DNA from: Candidatus Shapirobacteria bacterium
GTDB lineage: Bacteria; Patescibacteriota; Microgenomatia; UBA12405
Direction of reading: 5' to 3'
Assembly (NCBI GenBank): GCA_028701645.1
Contig: JAQVQI010000003.1
Location: 1-29,147 of the forward strand
Length of the DNA: 29,147 bases
In this document: in pieces, positions 22,508 to 28,497 of the stretch
How the letters are laid out: each line of letters starts with the position of its first letter
Numbering within the stretch: the first letter of the stretch is position 1
Made by a program: the position numbers and the translations under genes
The notes under the pieces: generated by a model
Database searches by the model: none
What the model saw: the letters and a program-made list of their open reading frames with translations, nothing else
Told to the model about the DNA's origin: nothing

Positions 22508-22996
22508 ATGGCCAATTACAAAATAAATGTTGGTGATTTAATCATCGATTCAGAACAGGTCCATGTTGTTTCAAAAATTGAGAGCGACAATATTCACTAC
22601 GCTCCATTACGCACGGACAGCTCCAAAGGTAGTTCAAGTAGTTTTATCCCTTTGGTTAATTTTTCTAAAGCCTGTCTTCGGCCTTTATTAACAAAAACTG
22701 AAGTCAAAGATTTATTAAAACAATTATCAAAAGAGTTGCCTTTAGAGCTTCCCGTATCGACCAACCAAACCAATACTTCAAATTTGCTAAAAGAAGTTTT
22801 ATATCAAAATGATCCTCTTAAAACTGGTCGTCTTTTGATTTATCTTAATTTACATTCATCCGATACAGTACTTTCTCGTTTCGAAAAATTGATTTTTGAC
22901 CAAGCTCTAGACCATCTAGTAGCTGAAATTTCCACCGCCACCGACACCACTGTTGATGCCGCCAAAAAACAAATTCTTTCGGCTGTCAAAAGATAA
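22508..22996 (+). CDS. CarD/CdnL-like transcription regulator
   Basis: Probable RNA-polymerase-binding regulator. The N-terminal part (INVGDLIIDSEQVHVVSKIESDNIHYAPL, residues 5-34) fits the CarD/TRCF RNA-polymerase-interacting fold (GDxVvyp...GvGvI.eIe) with divergence. The join ACLRPLLTKTEVKDLLKQL near 55-74 matches the conserved RPlis.eEi..ll..L of CarD. The C-terminal helical domain (GRLLIYLNLHSSDTVLSRFEKLIFDQALDHLVAEISTATD near 107-145) follows the CarD pattern of regulator helices ending in Eia. At 162 residues it is CarD-sized. The gene has a leader of about 60 nt and a clear Shine-Dalgarno AAAGGAG. The assignment rests on pattern only. Confidence 0.6.
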   Translation: MANYKINVGDLIIDSEQVHVVSKIESDNIHYAPLRTDSSKGSSSSFIPLVNFSKACLRPLLTKTEVKDLLKQLSKELPLELPVSTNQTNTSNLLKEVLYQNDPLKTGRLLIYLNLHSSDTVLSRFEKLIFDQALDHLVAEISTATDTTVDAAKKQILSAVKR

Positions 22997-23011
22997 CTTA
23001 TATTTAAATAG

Positions 23012-23438
23012 CGGAGATGCCAGGTAACGAACCCGGGTCCGAAAGCAGACAGTAAAAAACATCTACAAGCTTAGATAAATTCTCTCTTACGCCAGTAACA
23101 ACTAGAATTTACAAGAAGTGTTACTGTATCGATTGGTGAGGGCATTGCCCCTCTCTTAAATTTTTAGAAAATCGAGATTCTAAAAACAGCATCTTAGTTT
23201 AGTTAATACTTTCCAATCTCCTCTAAGATGGGGGACTAAAAAATAGTTGATGCTTATGCGAAAGCGTAAGCAGTGGCCTTAGGAGCAAAAGCGCCAGTGA
23301 AGGCGTCTGCAACTTTGGTCAAGTCAACACCAAAAGATTTTTTGGCATGTTTGTTTTTGACCCTGTTTAACGACTCAATGGATCAAAGTCGGCTTGCCGT
23401 TTTTTAAGGTACATACTCCGTCGATGCAATACATCTCC
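23012..23438 (-). ncRNA. ssrA: tmRNA (SsrA)
   Basis: Acceptor GGAGATG (23438-23432) pairs with CATCTCC (23019-23013). The conserved start reads TTGCATCGACGG and the T-arm CCGGG-TTCGTTA-CCTGG. A PK1-type pseudoknot forms from CGACT/AGTCG with TTGATCC/GGGTCAA; ten nt after it the resume codon GCC opens a 30-codon tag that begins AKKSFG, ends ATAYAFA and stops at TAA inside a hairpin (GCTTACGC...GCATAAGC). Further pseudoknot-forming sequence follows. Oddities: pair 3-70 is A-U instead of G-U, the discriminator is G, the T-loop has T at position 58, and CCA is not encoded. smpB lies close by. Confidence 0.92.
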
Positions 23439-23447
23439 AGAGCTTGT

Positions 23448-23456
23448 ATTGTACCA
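23448..23456 (-). promoter_or_regulatory. Extended -10 promoter of tmRNA
   Basis: TGGTACAAT (TGn plus TACAAT) on the minus strand ends 9 nt before the first base of the tmRNA acceptor stem. The -35 region is AT-rich without a clear TTGACA. Confidence 0.6.
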
Positions 23457-23473
23457 AATTATCTATCGAAATT

Positions 23474-23585
23474 AAAATTTCCAATTCTCAATTTACAAAT
23501 ACCAATCAATTTGTTAATGTTTTAATTTAAAAAATTAATAAATTGAAAATTTATTGAAAATTGGATTTTGAAAATTGAAAATTCT
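23474..23585. repeat. About 110-bp imperfect palindromic (MITE-like) repeat, copy B
   Basis: Begins AATTTCCAATTCTCAATTTA, contains CAAATACCAATCAATTTGTT and ends ATTGAAAATTGGATTTTG plus AAAATTGAAAATT. It is closely similar to copy A along its full length. The two copies bracket smpB, the CarD-like gene and tmRNA. Confidence 0.75.
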
Positions 23586-23592
23586 AATTTAT

Positions 23593-23620
23593 TATTAACT
23601 ATTAACTATTAACTATTAAC
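23593..23620. repeat. Four perfect TATTAAC heptamers before comF
   Basis: TATTAAC is repeated four times without error and ends 4 nt before the comF GTG. The last TATTAA is placed 5 nt before the start codon, where -10 elements sit at other genes. Confidence 0.8.
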
Positions 23621-23624
23621 CAAA

Positions 23625-24260
23625 GTGTCTCTCATTCTCGATCTAATTTTTCCCAAAAAATGTCTCAATTGTGGCTCTAATGGTCAATATTTTTGTTCAA
23701 AGTGTCTTTCAACCCAACGTTATAATCAACCAAAATATATCAACCAAAATTCAAAAGAGGGGAGTCTTAGTTTATTTCATTATGAGAATATTATAAAAAA
23801 GGCTATTTTTGAACTAAAATACCATTTTGTAACTGATATCATCGACGAATTAGCCGATATTTCGGCCACTCGTATCAAGTTTACTTTTCCTCATTTGCTC
23901 AAATATTGGCAAGATAATCATTTTATTATTGTCCCTATTCCTCTATATATTACTCGAGAAAATTGGCGAGGTTTCAATCAGTCTATTATCTTGGGTCAAA
24001 AAATCGCCCAAAATTTAAACCTAGATTTTTGCGATCACACCCTCTTTCGTCGTCGTCACACCTATACTCAAGCAAAAATAAAAGACATAAATCTCCGTCA
24101 TCAAAATTTATACCAAGCCTTTTACTCTATTACTCCTATACCCAAAAATATTATTCTTTTTGATGATGTTGCTAGTAGTTTTTCCACTCTAAATTCTGCT
24201 TATCAAAGTCTTAATTGCGCTGACTCAGTTCGTTGTTGGTATCTAACTCTGGCTGGTTAG
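23625..24260 (+). CDS. comF: ComF/GntX-family phosphoribosyltransferase-like protein
   Basis: ComFC-like protein, linked to DNA uptake in competent bacteria and to oxidative metabolism in others. An N-terminal zinc ribbon CLNCGSNGQYFCSKC (residues 13-27) is followed by FHYENIIKKAIFELKYH near 51-67 and a type I phosphoribosyltransferase fold. IIVPIPLYITRENWRGFNQSIILGQKIAQ near 100-128 is the classic ComF stretch (vPvPl....r.RGfNQ...la), then RRRHTYTQAKI. The PRPP loop reads ILFDDVASSFST, where typical proteins have DDVxTTGxT, so catalysis may be lost. The start is GTG. Its last 50 nt overlap the convergent SPFH gene, an unusually long tail-to-tail overlap. Confidence 0.88.
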   Translation: MSLILDLIFPKKCLNCGSNGQYFCSKCLSTQRYNQPKYINQNSKEGSLSLFHYENIIKKAIFELKYHFVTDIIDELADISATRIKFTFPHLLKYWQDNHFIIVPIPLYITRENWRGFNQSIILGQKIAQNLNLDFCDHTLFRRRHTYTQAKIKDINLRHQNLYQAFYSITPIPKNIILFDDVASSFSTLNSAYQSLNCADSVRCWYLTLAG

Positions 24261-24915
24261 TAAACAATCTTTCACTCTTAATCTGTTCGGCTGTTTTCAA
24301 TTGGCTTACAGGTTCAATTTTTGGTATTTCAGTATCTGTTATCTGCCAACCTTCTATTGGAGTTAATGAACTTAAATAAAAATTTTGAACATCTAATCCA
24401 TGTCCCGACAACGATTGTTTCAATTCGTCTTTTATTTCATCTTCAATATTACTTCTACTAGTTGATAGTGCCATCGACAAAGTATGATTTGTCAATACCT
24501 TTCTAATTCGACTTCTAGTTACCGGCCGCACCACTTTTGAAACAAAATTTTCGCCAATATTTTGCCATATTTCTGGCAATCTTTCAGTATCTAGTTTTAT
24601 CAAAACTGTCGCCTCCACTGCCACAAATTTATTATCAGCTGTCACCGCGTTTATTATTTCATCACCCATTATTTCCTTATTATCTTTTAATAAAATATCC
24701 TTAGCTACCGTATATTCAATCAATTGAGCATTAAAAAGTTTTACTCGATGAATTATTGGTATTTTAAAATGCATCCCTGGATACCAAACATTTTTTAAAA
24801 CTCCTCTAAAAATGCTATAAATACAACCAACATGTCCAGGTGGAATTGTAACGATAAAACCGCCGACGACTTCATCGACCAGCAAAGATACCAACAAATT
24901 GTCTATAGATGCCAT
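24211..24915 (-). CDS. SPFH/Band 7 (prohibitin-like) protein
   Basis: Member of the stomatin-prohibitin-flotillin-HflK/C superfamily, which scaffolds membrane microdomains or regulates membrane proteases. The SPFH domain spans about residues 18-180: GGFIVTIPPGHVGCIYSIFRGVLKNVWYPGMHFKIPIIHRV matches the V.pG..GV....G.....PG.hf..P family start, then VTADNKFVAVEATVLIKLD and VVRPVTRSRIRKVLTNHTL. The leader before the domain is only moderately hydrophobic and the coiled-coil tail is short, so at 234 residues it is small for the family. A TATAAT element at 24932-24927 lies 11 nt before the ATG. No HflK/C partner or protease gene is adjacent. Confidence 0.85.
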   Translation of the reverse strand: MASIDNLLVSLLVDEVVGGFIVTIPPGHVGCIYSIFRGVLKNVWYPGMHFKIPIIHRVKLFNAQLIEYTVAKDILLKDNKEIMGDEIINAVTADNKFVAVEATVLIKLDTERLPEIWQNIGENFVSKVVRPVTRSRIRKVLTNHTLSMALSTSRSNIEDEIKDELKQSLSGHGLDVQNFYLSSLTPIEGWQITDTEIPKIEPVSQLKTAEQIKSERLFTNQPELDTNNELSQRN

Positions 24916-24964
24916 ATGTAATCTAAATTATATACTAATATCTAAATAAATAACACTATTCGAC

Positions 24965-25612
24965 TCAAAAACATCTAGCTAATTCTTCCAATCTTTCCTC
25001 TGGATTTTTATTTTTTACAATATATGAAGAAATTAATATTCCCTTAGCTCCTAGTTTCAATGACACTTCAACATCCCTAGCTGAGTGAATTCCCGCTCCA
25101 ACAAAAATTGGAACTTCAGGATATTTTTCCACTATTTTTTTAATTATATCTGGCTTTTCCGAGGCCACAGATTTGTCTTTGCTTCCTATCAAATTTTTTG
25201 GTTCATAGGCGATATAATCAGGTTTTATGTTTTTAGCCCATCTTTCGGTTTGCCCCATACTACTCAAACAAACCATTGCCTTAAATTTATTCGGCCAAAT
25301 TTTTAGCATTTTTTTTATCGACCCTGGTTTCTTTTTGTTTTCAGAATGATTTATCAGACTTCCAGATACCCCCAACATTTGAGCTTGTATTGGAGAAATT
25401 GATCCTGATTTGGCCCCCTCAAACACCTCGTCAACATTTTGCAACCAAACATCAATTTCCAACTCATTTCTAATTCTTAGAGCATCCAGGGCCGAGACTG
25501 CTGGAATAATTTTTACTTTTGTTTTTTGACTAACTTTTTTACAAATTTTTGCCAACTCAAATGCCTTTTCTCCAAAAGTTTCTTCATAAATTTTAAAATT
25601 TACTACTATCAT
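24965..25612 (-). CDS. tpiA: Triosephosphate isomerase, archaeal-type
   Basis: Interconverts dihydroxyacetone phosphate and glyceraldehyde 3-phosphate. At 215 residues it is shorter than bacterial TIM (about 250) and fits the compact archaeal type. The catalytic set is visible: MIVVNFKIY (Asn and Lys), SLINHSENKK with the His, and IAYEPKNLIGSKDKSV with the Glu. The phosphate loop FVGAGIHSARDVE and LGAKGILISSYIV follow the archaeal pattern (GAGI, LGAxGvLvaSxvv). It completes the glycolytic set begun by gap and pgk but lies 17 kb away, downstream of a solute-binding protein gene. It ends in TGA, one of the few TGA stops here. An archaeal origin is inferred from motifs and length, not from a tree. 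Confidence 0.88.
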   Translation of the reverse strand: MIVVNFKIYEETFGEKAFELAKICKKVSQKTKVKIIPAVSALDALRIRNELEIDVWLQNVDEVFEGAKSGSISPIQAQMLGVSGSLINHSENKKKPGSIKKMLKIWPNKFKAMVCLSSMGQTERWAKNIKPDYIAYEPKNLIGSKDKSVASEKPDIIKKIVEKYPEVPIFVGAGIHSARDVEVSLKLGAKGILISSYIVKNKNPEERLEELARCF

Positions 25613-25632
25613 ATTTTTATTAATTATTTTGT

Positions 25633-25690
25633 TTTATTCCTAAATCTTAAATCATTTTATTAATGTTTTATTCCTAAATCATAAATCATA
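25633..25690. repeat. CCTAAATCATAAAT repeat, copy 2
   Basis: TTATTCCTAAATCTTAAATC and TTATTCCTAAATCATAAATC occur in tandem around ATTTTATTAATG, in the spacer between tpiA and the solute-binding protein gene. The same words occur at 9190-9227. Confidence 0.6.
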
Positions 25691-25691
25691 A

Positions 25692-27194
25692 TTACCTCTT
25701 CAATCCGTATTTAGTTTGTAATTGAACTATTCCATTTTTCAAATTTGTCAAAAGCTCGGTATTGTCAGATTGGCCAATTTGATTTATTGCGTCAGCAAAG
25801 TATTTTTGCATTTCTGTATTCAAACCATCATCTCCCGTTGCCGAAGCCAAATACCAGCTAGTTGCGCTGTCAGCCGCCGACACAAAAGGCCATACTTTTG
25901 TGTTGTTTTTTAAACTTTCACCCATACTTTTTTTAGGATATATTTCTCCAAAACTTCTAATCTGAGACTCAGCCGTATACAACCTCTCCAAAACTTCCTT
26001 TGAGCTTAAATATTCCAAAAATTTCCAAGCTTCTGCCTGGTGTTTACTTTTATTGTTTACCCCTTCTGTCCAATATGTCGCCCAGTGGATATTAGTCAAC
26101 TCAGTATCATCGCCCATAATTCCTCCATTTTTAGGTAATTGGGGAACTTTGGTAATTCCATATTTCAAATCCTTGTTTATTTTTTCGATATCAAACGCCC
26201 GCCAAGATGGTCCAAAATAAAAAGCTAATTTTCCGCTGGCAAACAAATTTGTCGTATTGGGTAAGTTTTTATCCCACATATTATCGTCTGAATTGGCAAA
26301 ATAGGCATAATATTTCAAAACATCTTCCAAATTTTTATCATATTGACTCGACAGTTTATTGAGACTAATTCCATTTTGTTTCATCATTAATCCCAAAATA
26401 TCACTCCAGTGGTCGACATTTCCGTTTACCACCCCCATTCCAATTCCCGAAACTTGAATATTCCCTTTATTGTCTTTGACTGTTAATTTTTTAGCTGCTT
26501 TTTCTAGCTCCCACCAATCATCTGGGACTGAAATGCTGGCTGATTCCAAAAGTTCTTGGTTATAAAACAAAGCCAAACCATCATACATAATCGGGACGGA
26601 TAACCATTTATTGTTTTCTTTCAAATCCTCTTTATAGACATTCCAATAATCATTTTCCAGCCCAATTTTAGTCACCAATTCTGCTGGCACTGGCGCTAGG
26701 TGTTGTCTAAACATTGGTATCCAACTGTTATGAATTCTATAAATATCAACTTCTTCAGACCCATTGCTCCCAGTTTTTGTTAATCTTCCATCAAGTCTAG
26801 TTCGATAATCATCCAGCTGATTTCTTTTATAGTTTATTTTTATTCCTGGATTTTTCGATTCAAAATCAGCAATTACTCCATTAATTACATTAGGTTCTTC
26901 CCATAAACCCCAATAATTTAAAGTTACTACCTCATTGACTGTTTTATTATTTTTATTTTTTGAAAAAATAAAAAATAAAACTAACCCAACAATAATCAGT
27001 ACTACAAAGGCAATTATCCATTTAAGATTTTTTTTAATATCAAAACCAGCCTTTTTATTATTTACCTGGTTTTCCTCTGGTGGTATTTCTATCGTTCTTT
27101 CGACGGGTATCTCAGGGATAGCTTTTTCTTCTTCAACAACAATTGTTTCTTGTTTCCTTGGTGGTAAAGGTGATTTTATTTCTTCAAAATCCAT
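25692..27194 (-). CDS. Membrane-anchored family 1 extracellular solute-binding protein
   Basis: ABC-type sugar-binding-like protein. Residues 1-55 are a cytoplasmic Pro/Glu-rich tail and a membrane helix at about 56-78 (WIIAFVVLIIVGLVLFFIF) anchors it, instead of the usual lipobox. The binding domain starts VVTLNYWGLWEEPNVINGVIADFESKNPGIKINY at about 88-121 and continues with VPIMYDGLALFYNQELL, LFASGKLAFYFGPSW and EAWKFLEYLSSKEVLERLY, all typical of SBP_bac_1. No permease or ATPase gene lies in the window, so the transporter partner is elsewhere or the protein acts alone. TATGAT at 27206-27201 ends 6 nt before the ATG. Confidence 0.88.
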   Translation of the reverse strand: MDFEEIKSPLPPRKQETIVVEEEKAIPEIPVERTIEIPPEENQVNNKKAGFDIKKNLKWIIAFVVLIIVGLVLFFIFSKNKNNKTVNEVVTLNYWGLWEEPNVINGVIADFESKNPGIKINYKRNQLDDYRTRLDGRLTKTGSNGSEEVDIYRIHNSWIPMFRQHLAPVPAELVTKIGLENDYWNVYKEDLKENNKWLSVPIMYDGLALFYNQELLESASISVPDDWWELEKAAKKLTVKDNKGNIQVSGIGMGVVNGNVDHWSDILGLMMKQNGISLNKLSSQYDKNLEDVLKYYAYFANSDDNMWDKNLPNTTNLFASGKLAFYFGPSWRAFDIEKINKDLKYGITKVPQLPKNGGIMGDDTELTNIHWATYWTEGVNNKSKHQAEAWKFLEYLSSKEVLERLYTAESQIRSFGEIYPKKSMGESLKNNTKVWPFVSAADSATSWYLASATGDDGLNTEMQKYFADAINQIGQSDNTELLTNLKNGIVQLQTKYGLKR

Positions 27195-27200
27195 ATATAT

Positions 27201-27206
27201 ATCATA
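27201..27206 (-). promoter_or_regulatory. -10 element for the solute-binding protein gene
   Basis: TATGAT on the minus strand ends 6 nt (ATATAT) before the ATG. No Shine-Dalgarno site is present. Confidence 0.5.
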
Positions 27207-27242
27207 CTTAAAAAAAGCCTCTCTGACTAGTTGCTGTTTTAC

Positions 27243-27251
27243 TGGTAAAAT
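27243..27251 (+). promoter_or_regulatory. Extended -10 promoter of the ZIP transporter gene
   Basis: TGGTAAAAT (TGn plus TAAAAT) ends 9 nt before the ATG at 27261. It is divergent from the solute-binding protein promoter. Confidence 0.5.
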
Positions 27252-27260
27252 ACCAATATC

Positions 27261-28001
27261 ATGTCACCTCTATTATTGTCCCTATTTTCTACTTTGCTGA
27301 TTAGCCTCGTATCTTTACTTGGTCTCTTTTTAATTTTAATCAAACCAAGTTCACTCAATCGACTCACTTTGTTTTTTGTCAGTTTTGCTATTGGCGGCCT
27401 TTTAGGTGACGCTTTTATTCATCTTATCCCTCAATCGTTTAAATATTTTGAGTCCGAATCGACCACTTCTTTATTTATTCTTGTCGGAATTCTTCTTTTT
27501 TTTATTTTAGAAAAAATTTTACTTTGGCATCATTGCCACAAAGTCGACTGTCACCAGTCAACCAAACATATAGCTACTTTAAACCTAGTTGGGGATAGTG
27601 TTCACAATTTTATCGACGGCGCTCTGATTGCCGCCAGTTTTCAAATAAGTACTTTTGTTGGTCTAACTACGACGCTGGCTGTCTTTCTTCATGAAATTCC
27701 CCAAGAAATAGGTGATTTTGGCATTCTTATTCACCACCGATTTAGTGTCAAAAAAGCCCTTTTTTTAAATTTTTTTACTGCCTTATTTAGTTTTTTTGGT
27801 GTTTTTCTTGTTTTTATTTTTGATACTAGTTTTTCTTCTTACCTAATTCCAATTACCGCTGGTGGTTTTATCTATCTTGCCGCCACCGACTTGATCCCCG
27901 AACTCCATCGTCACGATACCAAAATAAAAAATTCTCTAATTCAACTAATTTGCATATTATTTGGCATTGGTCTCATGTTTAGCCTTACTTTTATCGAATA
28001 A
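27261..28001 (+). CDS. ZIP-family divalent metal transporter
   Basis: Integral membrane permease for zinc, iron or manganese. The 246 residues contain about eight hydrophobic segments. Signature residues: GGLLGDAFIHLIPQSF near 46-61, the metal-site helix LVGDSVHNFIDGALIAASF near 109-127 (HNFxDG) and FLHEIPQEIGDFGILIHH near 141-158 (HExPQE). A His/Cys-rich loop WHHCHKVDCHQSTKH near 89-103 is the variable metal-binding loop typical of ZIP proteins. Metal specificity cannot be read from sequence. The gene precedes RNase H with a repeat-bearing spacer, so co-transcription is uncertain. Confidence 0.9.
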   Translation: MSPLLLSLFSTLLISLVSLLGLFLILIKPSSLNRLTLFFVSFAIGGLLGDAFIHLIPQSFKYFESESTTSLFILVGILLFFILEKILLWHHCHKVDCHQSTKHIATLNLVGDSVHNFIDGALIAASFQISTFVGLTTTLAVFLHEIPQEIGDFGILIHHRFSVKKALFLNFFTALFSFFGVFLVFIFDTSFSSYLIPITAGGFIYLAATDLIPELHRHDTKIKNSLIQLICILFGIGLMFSLTFIE

Positions 28002-28026
28002 TATCATTAAATATAAAAAGTTTTAT

Positions 28027-28061
28027 CTAAAGCTCTAAAGTTCTAGAGTACTAAAGCACTA
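28027..28061. repeat. Short AT-rich repeat, copy 2 (AGCTCTAAAGTTCTA type)
   Basis: TAAAGCTCTAAAGTTCTAGA then GTACTAAAGCACTA, sharing words with 6926-6962. It lies directly upstream of the RNase H promoter. Confidence 0.6.
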
Positions 28062-28065
28062 TTTT

Positions 28066-28074
28066 TGTTATCAT
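28066..28074 (+). promoter_or_regulatory. Extended -10 promoter of the RNase H gene
   Basis: TGTTATCAT (TGn plus TATCAT) ends 5 nt before the ATG at 28080. It overlaps an upstream in-frame TTG at 28065, which argues against that earlier start. Confidence 0.5.
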
Positions 28075-28079
28075 TTCTT

Positions 28080-28496
28080 ATGGAAATAAATGTTTACACT
28101 GACGGTGGATCTCGAGGTAACCCGGGGATTTCAGGTTATGGATTAGTTATTTATGATGAAAAACAAAAAGTAATTTGTAAAGAGTCAAAATTTTTAGGAA
28201 TAAAAACCAACAATGAAGCCGAATATTTAGCCATAATTGGTGCGCTCGAATGGATCAAAAAAAAACAATCTTTTTTAAATGTTACCAAAATTAATTTTTT
28301 TGCCGATTCCCAGTTGATGATTAGACAATTCCAGGGTATTTATAAAGTCAAAGCACCGACGCTTTTACCCTTATTTTCTCGAGCCCAACAACTTTTATTA
28401 CAAATAAATTTACCCACCAAGTTTACTGATGTTCGCCGTGAGTTTAATGAATTAGCCGATAAATTGGCCAATAAAGCCATGGATAATCATTTTTAA
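28080..28496 (+). CDS. Ribonuclease HI-like protein
   Basis: Cleaves the RNA strand of RNA-DNA hybrids. The four acidic active-site residues are visible: INVYTDGGSRGNPG near 3-16 (Asp), KTNNEAEYLAIIGAL near 43-57 (Glu), INFFADSQLMIRQFQG near 71-86 (Asp) and FNELADKLANKA near 122-133 (Asp). At 138 residues it lacks an N-terminal hybrid-binding domain and the basic protrusion of E. coli RNase HI, so it resembles the compact archaeal-like or Bacillus YpdQ-type branch. The start at 28080 gives the standard MEINVYTDGG opening. It ends 1 nt before the next ATG. Confidence 0.9.
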   Translation: MEINVYTDGGSRGNPGISGYGLVIYDEKQKVICKESKFLGIKTNNEAEYLAIIGALEWIKKKQSFLNVTKINFFADSQLMIRQFQGIYKVKAPTLLPLFSRAQQLLLQINLPTKFTDVRREFNELADKLANKAMDNHF

Positions 28497-28497
28497 C

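Noticed and set aside
23593..23620. TATTAAC tandem array considered as a CRISPR or iteron origin
   Set aside because: Units are 7 bp with no spacers, no cas genes and no replication initiator nearby.
28065..28079. TTG start adding five residues to RNase H
   Set aside because: It overlaps a good extended -10, and MEINVYTDGG is the standard family start.
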